Assembly: GCF_014203705.1 (NCBI RefSeq)
Contig: NZ_JACHJR010000001.1
Location: 7,626,001-7,690,000, forward strand
DNA length: 64,000 nucleotides
Origin: Kitasatospora gansuensis
GTDB taxonomy: Bacteria; Actinomycetota; Actinomycetes; Streptomycetales; Streptomycetaceae
Direction: 5' to 3'
Of this stretch, positions 16,431 through 24,864 are shown in pieces. Each line of letters opens with the position of its first letter. Position 1 is the stretch's first letter. A program made the position numbers and the translations under genes. Below the pieces are notes generated by a model. That model saw only the letters and a program-made list of their open reading frames with translations, was not told the DNA's origin and searched no databases.

Positions 16431-17644
16431 CGGTCGGTGAGCGGGCTCGGCAGCGGCAGCGGTTCGGTGACCGGTTCGTACGCGGGTTCGCCCAGCCCGA
16501 GCAGACGGTAGATCAGGGCGCGGGCATTGCGGTTGAAGCCGCCGGGCTCGGAGGAGATCCCGGCCGCGATGGCCTCGAACTCGGCGGGGCGGTGGCGCTC
16601 TTGGGTGTAGGCGAGCTGGTCGGCGAGGGAGTGGCCGAGCGAGAGCGCGGGCGCGGTCCTGGCCAGCTGGGCGGCGGGCGAGTCGGGGTTGACGTCCTGG
16701 AACGGGAAACGGGCGAGCAGCATCGGCGTCCGGGTGAGCGCCCCGTACAGGGTGACCGAGCCGTGGTCGCCGATCAGGTGGTCGGCCGCGATCAGCAGCT
16801 GCCGCCAGTCGGTCTCCGGCGGGATCAGCCCGACGCCGCGGCGGGCGTGCGCGTGCAGCCAGGCGTCGATCTGCCAACGCCCGTGCCCGGCGAAGACGTT
16901 GGGGTGCACCAGCAGGGCGGTGCGGTAGGTGTCGGTGGGCAGTTCGGCGAGCAGGCGGGGGAGCAGGGCGTCCAACCGGTTGAAGGAGGAGCCCAGGCCC
17001 CAGGTGGAGCAGACCAGTACCAGCCGTTCGGCCGGGCGCAGGCCGAGCGCCCGGCGGTAGTCCTCGCGCAGCGGCAGGCTGGCGGCGATCCGGTCGTAGC
17101 AGGCGTCGCCGATCACGCTGGCCACCGGCAGCGCCTCCGGGCAGGAGCGGGCCAGGGTGTCGAGGTCGGAGCGGTGGGCGAGCGCGATGGCGCTCGGCAC
17201 CACCCGGCCCTGCCAGGTGAGGTAGCGCCGGCCGAGGCCGCCCACGGAGCGGTCGGACGTGTCGGCGAGCCGGGAGAGCTTGATGTGACCGGCGCCGTGC
17301 GGGAGCCGGAGCAGCGGTCCTCGGAGCTGCTCGACACCCTGCGAACCGGCGGCCAGCACCAGGTCGAAGTCGGTTCTGACGGCCTCCCGCCAGGGCAGCA
17401 CGATGCCGCCCAGGCGGTGCAGGAACTCGGGTACGCCCGCGTTGAAGGCGTGCGGTGCGACGGTGAAGACGACGTTGATCCGGAGGTCGGCGCGGAGCAG
17501 CGGCAGCAGGTCCTGCAGCCGCTGACCGTAGACCAGGGTGTGGATCACGAACAGGACGCGCTTGCAGTCGGGCAGGGTGGCCCACTGACCGGGATTCCGG
17601 CGGATCGGGGCGCCGGCTTTCGTCCTGGGTGCTGCGGATGACAC
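16427..17644 (-). CDS. CDP-glycerol-transferase-like glycosyltransferase fold protein
   Basis: The 405-residue protein resembles CDP-glycerol glycerophosphotransferase or GT-B enzymes. An N-terminal Rossmann part (KRVLFVIHTLVYGQRLQDLLPLL) is followed by a second domain with LVLVCSTWGLGSSFNRL, TALLVHPNVFAGHG and the conserved ADHLIGDHGSVTLYGALTRTPML. In teichoic acid polymerases this DHGS/YG block binds the phosphate donor. Streptomyces relatives are often poorly annotated. No membrane span is visible. It could build or modify a cell-wall polymer, which agrees with the nearby CHAP amidase and carboxypeptidase genes, but this is inference. ATG 17644 follows a GGGGGAG ribosome site. It is coupled to the small gene that follows. 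Confidence 0.68.
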   Translation of the reverse strand: MSSAAPRTKAGAPIRRNPGQWATLPDCKRVLFVIHTLVYGQRLQDLLPLLRADLRINVVFTVAPHAFNAGVPEFLHRLGGIVLPWREAVRTDFDLVLAAGSQGVEQLRGPLLRLPHGAGHIKLSRLADTSDRSVGGLGRRYLTWQGRVVPSAIALAHRSDLDTLARSCPEALPVASVIGDACYDRIAASLPLREDYRRALGLRPAERLVLVCSTWGLGSSFNRLDALLPRLLAELPTDTYRTALLVHPNVFAGHGRWQIDAWLHAHARRGVGLIPPETDWRQLLIAADHLIGDHGSVTLYGALTRTPMLLARFPFQDVNPDSPAAQLARTAPALSLGHSLADQLAYTQERHRPAEFEAIAAGISSEPGGFNRNARALIYRLLGLGEPAYEPVTEPLPLPSPLTDR

Positions 17645-17767
17645 GGTGACTCCCCCTTGTGACGACTCGACGGCCGCCGTCGCGGCCGTCGAGGGAGGAG
17701 GTGCCCGGCCGGACTGGTGGAAGCCCTGCCACCGGCTTGCCGAAACCTTGCGGGCTCGGATCCAGGC

Positions 17768-18577
17768 TCAGATCCGGTCGCCGAAGTCGGCTTCCAGGCG
17801 GTGGAGTTGGCGGGGCCCAGGGATGCCGTCGGCGTCCGCTCCGGCGTCGCCGATGCTGAGTTGGTACTGCCGGAAGCTCTCGGTGTCGGCCGGGCCCCAG
17901 ACCGGGCCCGGGCCCTCGGTGTAGTGCGAGCAGCCCGCCGCGACCAGCAGTCGGCCGAGCTTGGTGATGTGCTCGCCGACCGCGCCGGGGCCGTACGGGC
18001 GGCCGTCGATCACCACCTGACGGGGGATCAGCGGGCCGGGCAGGTCGGACTCGTCCGCCTGGTGGCCGAAGTACCGGACGCCGGGGCGGTCGCGCCAGGC
18101 GGGGTCGGCGGTGACCAGGCCCTCGGGGAAGTCGGGGTAGCCGTACGAGTCGACGTAGCGGGAGCGGCGCTGGTAGCTGCGGCGGTAGACGCCGTCGCCG
18201 TTGGCGGAGCCGTCGTCGTTGGTGTTGCCCGCGACGACCGTGATGGTGTCGGTGGTGTAGGCGAGCACCAGGCCGGTGTGCTCGCCGCCGGGGCCGAGCG
18301 GGCCCTCGGGCCTGCCGAACAGCACCTGGGCGCCGATCGCGGGGTACGCCGAGAGCCGGCCGCGCCGTTCGAACCAGTCCCGGGCGACCGAGCAGGAGGC
18401 GGTGTCGGGGTAGCGGCCCGCGTTGCCGCTCTCCACCGCGACGGCGGCGACGAAGTCGGCGCACCAGCTCTCGGCGGGGCGGCCCATCGCGGCCGAGAAA
18501 CGGTTCTGGTTGTCCGCGCCCTCGCGGTAGCCGAGATGGCCTCGGGCGGTTTGCAGCATGGCCCTCGCACCGGACAT
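17768..18577 (-). CDS. CHAP-domain amidase with peptidoglycan-binding-like tail
   Basis: The 269-residue protein starts at ATG 18577 with GGAG six bases upstream. The CHAP (NlpC/P60-like) domain spans residues 5-130: the nucleophile is in ESWCADFVAAVA, and a histidine in GGEHTGLVLAYTTDTITVVAGNTN completes the site. A C-terminal segment with a PG-binding-like pattern follows (LGRLLVAAGC, WGPADTESFRQYQLSIG, DADGIPGPRQLHRL). There is no signal peptide or membrane span. That is like phage endolysins or proteins released by another route. It lies 77 bases after the PBP4 gene on the same strand, with an intrinsic terminator between them. Confidence 0.78.
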   Translation of the reverse strand: MSGARAMLQTARGHLGYREGADNQNRFSAAMGRPAESWCADFVAAVAVESGNAGRYPDTASCSVARDWFERRGRLSAYPAIGAQVLFGRPEGPLGPGGEHTGLVLAYTTDTITVVAGNTNDDGSANGDGVYRRSYQRRSRYVDSYGYPDFPEGLVTADPAWRDRPGVRYFGHQADESDLPGPLIPRQVVIDGRPYGPGAVGEHITKLGRLLVAAGCSHYTEGPGPVWGPADTESFRQYQLSIGDAGADADGIPGPRQLHRLEADFGDRI

Positions 18578-18590
18578 GTCGTCTCCAAAC

Positions 18591-18634
18591 TAAAAAGAAG
18601 CCGGGCCCTGCCAACGAGAGTCGGCAGGGCCCGG
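18591..18634 (-). terminator. Intrinsic terminator between PBP4 and CHAP genes
   Basis: A 12-bp perfect stem (CCGGGCCCTGCC and complement, 10-nt loop, 18601-18634) is followed on the minus strand by CTTCTTTTTA. This is a classic Rho-independent terminator, unusual in such GC-rich DNA. It ends 14 bases before the start codon of the CHAP gene. Confidence 0.85.
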
Positions 18635-18654
18635 TTACGAGACGACGGGGCTGA

Positions 18655-20298
18655 TCAGCAGCGGCCGAGCGTCTCGCACTCCTCCCAGCGGGTGGCCGGG
18701 ACCTCGGCGGGAGCGTCGTGCAGCGCCGGGGCGTTGAAGGACTTCAGCGCGGGAGCGGCGGGCGCGGACGGCGTGACGGCCGGGCCGGTGGCCAGCCGGA
18801 CGGCGATCGCGTCGAGGACGCTGCGCGGGCGCGCGCCGGGGAAGTTGTTCACCAGGATCGAGAAGGCGAGCCGGCGCCCGTCGGGCGCGGTGGCGTAGCC
18901 GACCAGGTTGTCGACGCCGCCCATCGAGCCGCTCTTGGCGTGCACGTTGTTCTCGGCGGCGGTGCCGCGCATCCGGGCGGCCAAGGTGCCGCCGACCATC
19001 CGCTCCGGGTTGCCCGCCACCGGGAGGGCGTCGTACCAGGTCTTGAACCACGGCTTGCCCGGGGCGAGCTTGAGCAGGCCGGTCAGCTTGGAGGCGCTGA
19101 CCAGGTCGTAGCGGGACAGGCCGGAGCCGTCCACCTGGCGGCCAGTCGGCAGCTCCAGGCCGTTCGCCTTGAGGAAACCGTTGACCTGGGTGACGCCGGC
19201 GCTCCAGCTGCCCTGGCCGCCCTTGACCTTGCCGATCTCCTTGAGCAGGTGCTCGGCGATGCCGTTGTTGCTGATCTTGAGCATCGGGACCAGCAGCTCG
19301 CCGAGCGGGCGGGAGGCGTGGCCGACCAGGGCCTGCGAGGTCTCGGTGCCGGTGGCGGCCTTGGCCGGACGCAGCACCTTGACCCCGTGCCTGGCCAGCG
19401 CGCCGGCGAACACGTCGCCGGTGTAGCCGGCCGGGTTCTCCACCGTGGTGAGGAAGTCGACGGGCGCGGAGCCGACGGCCAGACTGCCGGTCAGCGCCAG
19501 CTCGTTGACGCCCCGTCGGCGCTCGACGTCGGCGCTGTTGCCGCTGCCGGCCGCGCCGGTGGCGATCTGCCCGGCGAACTTCACCGGCGCCTCGGCCGGG
19601 AACAGGGTGACCGTGGCGGGCTGGCCCGCGGTGGCGGCCGGGGTGACGGTCACCTTGACGGTGTCCATCGAGTACTCGGCGTCGGGGGCGACGGTGAGCG
19701 CGGAGATCTGCGGGCTGTACGAGTACGCCTCGTCGTCCCAGGCCCAGCCGGGGCCGAGCGGGACGGAGTCGTAGCGGCTGCCGTCGGCGAGCACCCGGCC
19801 GGTGACGGTGGTGATGCCGGCCGCGGCCACCTGGGCGGCCAGGTCGTCCAGGTCCTTGGGCTGCAGGCTCGGGTCGCCACCGCCGCGCAGGATCAGGTCA
19901 CCGTTGAGGACCGAGCTGTAGCGGCTGCCGGTGGTGCGGACCTCGGTGGTGAAGACGTGGTTCTCGCCGAGCAGCTCCAGCGCGGCGGCGGAGGTGACGG
20001 TCTTCAGGGTGGAGGCCGGGGTGAGCAGCGCGTCGGCCTGGTGCTGGTAGACCACCTGACCGGTGCTGGTGTCGACCACCTGCACGCCCGCCTGGGCGGT
20101 GGCGAGCCGGGGGTCGGCCAGGATGGCGTCCAGGTCGGCGATCAGCTTCGGGTCCGCCGGGGTCGAGGTGTCGGCCTGGGCGACGCCCGCCAGCAGCGAG
20201 GCGGCGATGGCGACGGCGGCGAAGGGGAGGACACGGCGGCGGTGGGTGCGCGCGGGCAGCAAGAGTGCTCCTGGCAGTCGGGTACGACGGGAGCACAC
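18655..20298 (-). CDS. dacB: D-alanyl-D-alanine carboxypeptidase/endopeptidase (PBP4 type)
   Basis: The 547-residue protein is an exported class C low-molecular-weight penicillin-binding protein (peptidase family S13). A signal peptide ends near VAQA-DTS. The three active-site motifs are present: SxxK as STLK near residue 96, SxN as SNN in LKISNNGIAEHLLKE, and the KTG equivalent as HAKSGSMGG. A long insertion between the first two motifs is typical of PBP4. It trims D-alanine or cuts cross-links in peptidoglycan outside the membrane. GTG 20298 is used here. A TTG at 20262 has a better AGGAG and also keeps the signal peptide. A short proline/alanine-rich tail with two cysteines ends the protein. 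Confidence 0.85.
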   Translation of the reverse strand: MCSRRTRLPGALLLPARTHRRRVLPFAAVAIAASLLAGVAQADTSTPADPKLIADLDAILADPRLATAQAGVQVVDTSTGQVVYQHQADALLTPASTLKTVTSAAALELLGENHVFTTEVRTTGSRYSSVLNGDLILRGGGDPSLQPKDLDDLAAQVAAAGITTVTGRVLADGSRYDSVPLGPGWAWDDEAYSYSPQISALTVAPDAEYSMDTVKVTVTPAATAGQPATVTLFPAEAPVKFAGQIATGAAGSGNSADVERRRGVNELALTGSLAVGSAPVDFLTTVENPAGYTGDVFAGALARHGVKVLRPAKAATGTETSQALVGHASRPLGELLVPMLKISNNGIAEHLLKEIGKVKGGQGSWSAGVTQVNGFLKANGLELPTGRQVDGSGLSRYDLVSASKLTGLLKLAPGKPWFKTWYDALPVAGNPERMVGGTLAARMRGTAAENNVHAKSGSMGGVDNLVGYATAPDGRRLAFSILVNNFPGARPRSVLDAIAVRLATGPAVTPSAPAAPALKSFNAPALHDAPAEVPATRWEECETLGRC

Positions 20299-20409
20299 GG
20301 CAAACCCACCGCACCCGGGAGACCGGAGCGGATCGGCCCGGAGCCCCCCGTTTGGCGTACACAGACTACCAGTTGAGTGATCATCATCAGCCCTGCCGGG
20401 CCGTCCGCC

Positions 20410-20685
20410 TCAGCTCGGGACGTGCGCGCCGCCGCCCGCTTTGGTGGCCTCGACCATGGCCTGGTGCAGATTGCGCGCGGCGGTCTCGTCGGTCACCGTG
20501 ACGGGGCTGCCGACCACGGTGAACCAGTCCTGCGCACCGGTGTACTGGATGGTGATCCGGGCCTCGCCGTCCACCCAGGTGGTGTGCAGGGTGAGGTCTC
20601 CGGTGATGGCTCCGAGCTCCTCGGTGAGCACACCGCCGTGCCCGGCCCGGATGCCCTGCGTGGTCCACGTCGCCCAGGTCTCCAC
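20410..20685 (-). CDS. Conserved small hypothetical protein
   Basis: I place the start at GTG 20685 because GGGGAGG lies five bases upstream; the frame itself opens at ATG 20730. The 91-residue product reads METWATWTTQG at the start and has a beta-rich middle (LTLHTTWVDGEARITIQYTGAQDWFTVVG). A helix with TDETAARNLHQAMVEATKAGGG ends it. No catalytic motif, membrane span or signal is seen. Proteins of this pattern are widespread in Streptomyces without assigned function. It lies upstream of the PBP4 gene on the same strand, with about 110 bases between them, and is divergent from the DUF2277 gene. Confidence 0.62.
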   Translation of the reverse strand: METWATWTTQGIRAGHGGVLTEELGAITGDLTLHTTWVDGEARITIQYTGAQDWFTVVGSPVTVTDETAARNLHQAMVEATKAGGGAHVPS

Positions 20686-20820
20686 TGTGCCTCCCCGCTG
20701 CTGTCCGGCCTCGCGGCCGTGCGTGATCATGCGTCAAGAGTTACCCGCCACGGTACCCCGGGACGCCGACCATCACCCCCTGTCACCTGTGAGGGGCGCG
20801 TGAGGGGGCAGACTGGAGGC

Positions 20821-21093
20821 ATGTGCCGAAGCATCAAGACTCTGCGCGCCCCTGTTACCCCTGAGGTGACCGAGGACGACATCCACGCGGCCGCGCTCCA
20901 GTACGTCCGGAAGGTCTCCGGCTTCCGCGCGCCGGCGGCGCACAACCAGGAGGCGTTCGACCGGGCGGTGGCCGCCGTGACCGAGGCGACCCGGGAGCTG
21001 CTGGAGCACCTGGTGGTGCGCGGGGCTCACCAGCACGTGAACGGCCACCAGCACGACCACGACCACAGTCACGAGCACCAGCACCAGCACTGA
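20821..21093 (+). CDS. DUF2277 family protein with histidine-rich tail
   Basis: The 90-residue protein matches DUF2277 over residues 1-68: MCRSIKTLRAP at the start, then EDDIHAAALQYVRKVSGFRAP and AFDRAVAAVTEATRELLEHLVV. DUF2277 is a small helical family of unknown activity with a conserved N-terminal cysteine and RxIKTL. Here the last 22 or so residues carry about eleven histidines alternating with Q, D and E, an extension I do not expect in the family. Such a tail could bind nickel, zinc or cobalt. The gene stands alone; its stop is 12 bases from the convergent FadR regulator stop. Confidence 0.75.
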   Translation: MCRSIKTLRAPVTPEVTEDDIHAAALQYVRKVSGFRAPAAHNQEAFDRAVAAVTEATRELLEHLVVRGAHQHVNGHQHDHDHSHEHQHQH

Positions 21094-21105
21094 GCCGGCT
21101 GGGGG

Positions 21106-21849
21106 TCAGCCCAGGAAGCCGCGGAGCAGCGCCGCGGTCGCTTCGAGGTGCTCCTCGGTGGCGCGCCGGGCGCCCTCGACGTCGCCGTCCAGGATGGCCC
21201 GCACCATGGCGTGGTGCTGCTCGGAGGCGTGGTCGATGTTGCGGCCGAGCACCGGGATCGCGTTCAGCAGGTCGTTCAGCCGCATCCGGCTCTCGGCCAC
21301 CCCGGCCGCCAGTGAGTGCGAGCCGGTCAGCTCGGCGATGGCCAGGTGGAAGCGGGAGTCGAGCTGCCGATACTCCTCCGGCCCGGAGTGCTCCAGCTCG
21401 TCGAGGCGCTCGGTCAGGTACGCGCGCTGCTCGGGGCTGAGCGCGCGCCGGGCGGCCTGCTCGGAGGCGCCGGTCTCCAGCACCATCCGGAAGGTCAGCG
21501 CGTCCTCCAGCTCCGCCCCCATGTCCTGGACGGCGCGCCGGAGTTGGCCGAGATCCGGGTCGGGCGGTGGCAGCCGGTAGGTGACGAAGGTGCCGCCGTA
21601 GCGGCCGCGCCGGGACTCCACACAGCCGGCCAGCTGGAGTGAGCGGATCGCCTCGCGCAGGGTCTCCCGGCTGACGTGCAGCCGGGCGGCGAGCTCGCGT
21701 TCGGCGGGCAGCCGGTCGCCGTGGGCGAAGACGCCGAGTTTGAGGGCCTCCAGGATGCGCTCGACGGTCTCCTCGAAGGCGTTGCCGGTCCGGACGGGGC
21801 GGAAGATCGCGCCGCCCTGCCAGTCCATCAGCCCGCCGTCGTCGTCCAC
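21106..21849 (-). CDS. FadR/GntR-family regulator of the adjacent amine operon
   Basis: The 247-residue protein has a GntR winged helix (LGVFAHGDRLPAERELAARLHVSRETLREAIRSLQLAG, residues 40-85) and an FCD effector domain with its acidic and histidine metal-binding positions (DSRFHLAIAELTGS, ASEQHHAMVRAILDGD). I choose GTG 21849 because TACGAT lies six bases upstream on the coding strand, which suggests a leaderless transcript with this codon at its 5' end. GTG 21888 and ATG 21829 are alternatives. The gene is divergent from the five-gene operon beginning at 22001, with an inverted repeat between them, so it most likely controls that operon in response to a pathway acid or amine derivative. Confidence 0.82.
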   Translation of the reverse strand: MDDDGGLMDWQGGAIFRPVRTGNAFEETVERILEALKLGVFAHGDRLPAERELAARLHVSRETLREAIRSLQLAGCVESRRGRYGGTFVTYRLPPPDPDLGQLRRAVQDMGAELEDALTFRMVLETGASEQAARRALSPEQRAYLTERLDELEHSGPEEYRQLDSRFHLAIAELTGSHSLAAGVAESRMRLNDLLNAIPVLGRNIDHASEQHHAMVRAILDGDVEGARRATEEHLEATAALLRGFLG

Positions 21850-21911
21850 GCGGGAATCGTACCCAGACCCCCTTGACGCGCCCACCACGTGGGGTGAAAC
21901 ATGCTCACCAC

Positions 21912-21939
21912 ATCAATGGTCTGGTTTCAGTCCATTGAT
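21912..21939. promoter_or_regulatory. Inverted-repeat operator candidate for FadR regulator
   Basis: ATCAATGG and CCATTGAT form perfect 8-bp arms 12 bases apart in the gap between the regulator and the permease gene. The TGGTCTG start and CAGTCCA end inside resemble the TGGTnn...CCA pattern of GntR/FadR sites. Protein binding here would affect both promoters. Confidence 0.6.
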
Positions 21940-22000
21940 CTCCACACTGCCGTGGGCGCACGTTTCGGACCTCCCCCAACCGAACCCCCAAGGGGTGCGC

Positions 22001-23509
22001 ATGTCCTCCGAACACACTCTCAGCGACGACGAACACCGCCTCCGCGAACTCGGGTACACCCAGGAACTCGCCCGCTCGATGTCGGGCTTCGGCAACTTCG
22101 CCCTCTCGTTCTCGATCGTCTCCATCCTCTCCGGCTGTCTCACCCTCTACGGCTTCGGCCTGAACACCGGCGGCCCGGCCATGATCATGTGGGGCTGGCC
22201 ACTGGTCGGCCTGATGACCCTGTGCGTCGCGCTCGCGATGGCCGAGATCTGCTCCAGCTACCCGACCGCCGGCGGGCTCTACTACTGGGCCGCCAAACTG
22301 GCCAGAACCAAGGGCGCGGCCTGGGCCTGGTTCACCGGTTACTTCAACTTCATGGGCCAGGTCGCGGTCACCGCCGGGGTCGACTTCGGCGCCGCGTTCT
22401 TCACCAACGCCTTCCTGGAACTCCAGTGGGGCTACGCCGCCACCCCCGCCCACACCGTGCTGATCTTCGCGGTGATCCTGGTCCTGCACGGGCTGCTGAA
22501 CACCCGGGGCGTCGGGCTGGTCTCGCTGTTCAACACGGTCAGCGTCTGGTGGCACCTGATCGGCGTCACGGTGATCGTCGGCGCGCTGGTCCTGCTGCCG
22601 GCCGAACACGCCTCCGCCTCCTTCGTGTTCACCAAGTTCGTCAACAACACCGGCTTCCAGAACAGCTTCTACGTCGCCATGCTCGGCCTGCTGCTGGCCC
22701 AGTACACCCTGACCGGCTACGACGCCTCGGCGCACATGACCGAGGAGACCAAGGACGCGGCCCGGTCCGGACCGAAGGGCATCGTCAACTCAGTGCTGGT
22801 CTCGCTGGTGGCGGGCTGGATCCTGCTGTTCGGCCTGACCTTCGCGATCACCGACTACGACGGCGCGCTGGGCAGTTCGACCGGGGTACCGCCCGCGCAG
22901 ATCTTCATCGACGCGATCGGGGTGGGCGGCGCCAAGCTGCTGCTGCTGATCGTGATCGGCGCCCAGTTCTTCTGCGGGATGGCCTCGGTCACCGCCAACT
23001 CCCGGATGATCTACGCCTTCTCGCGGGACGGCGCGCTGCCGGGCTCGCGGATCTGGCACCGGATCAACCCGCGCACCCAGACCCCGACCGCCGCCGTCTG
23101 GCTGGCCACCGGCGGCGCGTTCGTGCTCGGCGCGCAGTACCTGTGGAACGCCACCGCGTACGCCGCCGTCACCTCGGTCTCCGTCATCGGGCTGTACATC
23201 GCGTACGTCGTCCCGGTGTTCCTGAGACTCCGTCAGGGTGACGCCTTCGAGCGCGGCCCGTGGCATCTGGGCCGCTGGAGCAAGCTGGTCGGTAGCGTGG
23301 CGGTCGGCTGGACGGCGCTGATCACGGTGCTGTTCATGCTGCCCACGGTCAGCCCGGTGACCGCCGTCAGCTTCAACTACACACCCGTCGCGGTGGCGGC
23401 CGTGCTCGGCTTCGCCGGAGTCTGGTGGCTGGTGTCGGCCCGGCACTGGTTCACCGGCCCGCGAGTCACCGCCGAGGACGAACCGATCACCGTATTGGAG
23501 AACCGATGA
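22001..23509 (+). CDS. APC-superfamily amino acid/amine permease
   Basis: The 502-residue protein has about 12 membrane spans and the APC hallmarks: MSGFGNFALSFSIVSILSGCLTLYGFGLNTGGPA in span 1, AEICSSYPTAGGLYYWAA next, and GYDASAHMTEETKDAAR between later spans. That last block is typical of the amino acid/choline/GABA permease branch. ATG 22001 has AAGGGG nine bases upstream, and the longer open frame to 21740 runs into the regulator gene. It is the first gene of an operon with ligase, amidotransferase, aldehyde dehydrogenase and SDR genes, so its substrate is probably the amine that those enzymes break down. Ethanolamine, a polyamine or another small amine all fit; the sequence alone does not decide. 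Confidence 0.85.
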   Translation: MSSEHTLSDDEHRLRELGYTQELARSMSGFGNFALSFSIVSILSGCLTLYGFGLNTGGPAMIMWGWPLVGLMTLCVALAMAEICSSYPTAGGLYYWAAKLARTKGAAWAWFTGYFNFMGQVAVTAGVDFGAAFFTNAFLELQWGYAATPAHTVLIFAVILVLHGLLNTRGVGLVSLFNTVSVWWHLIGVTVIVGALVLLPAEHASASFVFTKFVNNTGFQNSFYVAMLGLLLAQYTLTGYDASAHMTEETKDAARSGPKGIVNSVLVSLVAGWILLFGLTFAITDYDGALGSSTGVPPAQIFIDAIGVGGAKLLLLIVIGAQFFCGMASVTANSRMIYAFSRDGALPGSRIWHRINPRTQTPTAAVWLATGGAFVLGAQYLWNATAYAAVTSVSVIGLYIAYVVPVFLRLRQGDAFERGPWHLGRWSKLVGSVAVGWTALITVLFMLPTVSPVTAVSFNYTPVAVAAVLGFAGVWWLVSARHWFTGPRVTAEDEPITVLENR

Positions 23510-24864
23510 GCAGCCCCCGCCTCACCCTCGACCGGTTGCGCGAGCTGATCGCGGCCGGTGCCGTGGACACCGTGGTGCTCGCCCTCACCGACATGCAGGG
23601 CCGACTGCAGGGCAAGCGGATCGCGGCCGGGCACTTCCTGGACGAGGTGGTCGAGAATGCGGCCGAGGGCTGCGGCTACCTGCTGGCCGTGGACATCGAC
23701 ATGAACACCGTGGACGGCTACGAGGTCTCCTCCTGGGAGACCGGCTACGGCGACTTCGTGCTGAAACCCGACTTCGACACACTGCGGATGGTGCCCTGGC
23801 ACCCGGCCACCGCGATGGTCCAGTGCGACGTGCTCCAGCACGACGGCACCCCGGTCGCGGTCTCGCCCCGGCAGGTGCTGCGGCGTCAGCTGGAGCGGCT
23901 GGCCGGGTACGGCTGGCAGGCGTACGCGGGCACCGAGCTGGAGTTCATCGTCTTCAAGGACAGCTACGAACAGGCCTGGCAGAAGGACTACTTCGGCCTC
24001 ACCCCGGTCAACCAGTACAACGTCGACTACTCGATCCTGGGCACCGCCAGGATCGAACCGCTGCTGCGCCGGCTGCGCAACGAGATGACCGGGGCCGGGC
24101 TGACCGTCGAGTCCGCCAAGGGCGAGTGCAACCTCGGCCAGCACGAGATCGCCTTCAAGTACGGGCCCGCGCTGGCCACCTGTGACGACCACGCGGTCTA
24201 CAAGACCGGCGCCAAGGAGATCGCCGACCAGGAGGGCTACAGCCTGACCTTCATGGCGAAGTACAACGAGCGCGAGGGCAACTCCTGTCACGTCCACCTG
24301 AGTCTGCGCGACGAGCAGGGCCGGCCGGTGTTCGCCGGTGACGGGCCCGGCGGCTTCTCCCGGACCATGGAGCACTTCCTGGCCGGGCAGCTGGCCTGTC
24401 TGGCCGAGTTCTCGCTGCTGCTCGCGCCGACCGTCAACTCCTACAAGCGGTACGTGCCGGGCAGCTTCGCGCCCACCGCCGTCGCCTGGGGCCGGGACAA
24501 CCGGACCTGCGCGCTGCGGGTGGTCGGCCACGGCGCCTCGCTGCGGTTCGAGAACCGGGTGCCCGGCGGGGACGTCAACCCCTACCTGGCGCTGGCCGCG
24601 CTGATCGCCGCCGGACTGCACGGGGTCGAACAACAGCTCGCCCTGGAGCCCGAGTTCACCGGCAACGCGTACGCCTCGGACGCGCCCCGGGTGCCCAGCG
24701 CGCTGCGCGACGCGGTGGCCGCCTTCGAGGCGAGCGAGGCCGCCGGGCTGGCCTTCGGCAAGGACGTGGTCCGGCACTACGCGCACGCCGGTCGGGTCGA
24801 ACTCGCCGCCTACGACGCGGCGGTGACCGACTGGGAGCGCCGCCGCGGATTCGAGCGACTGTGA
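23506..24864 (+). CDS. Glutamine-synthetase-like gamma-glutamyl-amine ligase
   Basis: The 452-residue enzyme belongs to the glutamine synthetase superfamily. Visible parts are the N-terminal beta-grasp (VVLALTDMQGRLQGKRI), the metal/glutamate site AGTELEFIVFKDS, ECNLGQHEIAFKYG, HVHLSLRDEQG, the ATP-side TVNSYKRYVPGSFAP and RFENRVPGGDVNPYLALAA. The NPY motif and the loss of the adenylylation tyrosine region mark it as a GlnA paralogue of the PuuA/GlnA3/GlnA4 sort. These join glutamate to an amine with ATP instead of to ammonia. The ATG overlaps the permease TGA as ATGA. It is probably the first catabolic step, making a gamma-glutamyl-amide of the imported amine. Confidence 0.85.
   Translation: MSSPRLTLDRLRELIAAGAVDTVVLALTDMQGRLQGKRIAAGHFLDEVVENAAEGCGYLLAVDIDMNTVDGYEVSSWETGYGDFVLKPDFDTLRMVPWHPATAMVQCDVLQHDGTPVAVSPRQVLRRQLERLAGYGWQAYAGTELEFIVFKDSYEQAWQKDYFGLTPVNQYNVDYSILGTARIEPLLRRLRNEMTGAGLTVESAKGECNLGQHEIAFKYGPALATCDDHAVYKTGAKEIADQEGYSLTFMAKYNEREGNSCHVHLSLRDEQGRPVFAGDGPGGFSRTMEHFLAGQLACLAEFSLLLAPTVNSYKRYVPGSFAPTAVAWGRDNRTCALRVVGHGASLRFENRVPGGDVNPYLALAALIAAGLHGVEQQLALEPEFTGNAYASDAPRVPSALRDAVAAFEASEAAGLAFGKDVVRHYAHAGRVELAAYDAAVTDWERRRGFERL

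Noticed and set aside
17768-18577. Prophage lysis cassette around the CHAP gene
   Set aside because: No holin, tail or integrase gene lies nearby, and the flanking genes are ordinary cell-wall genes.
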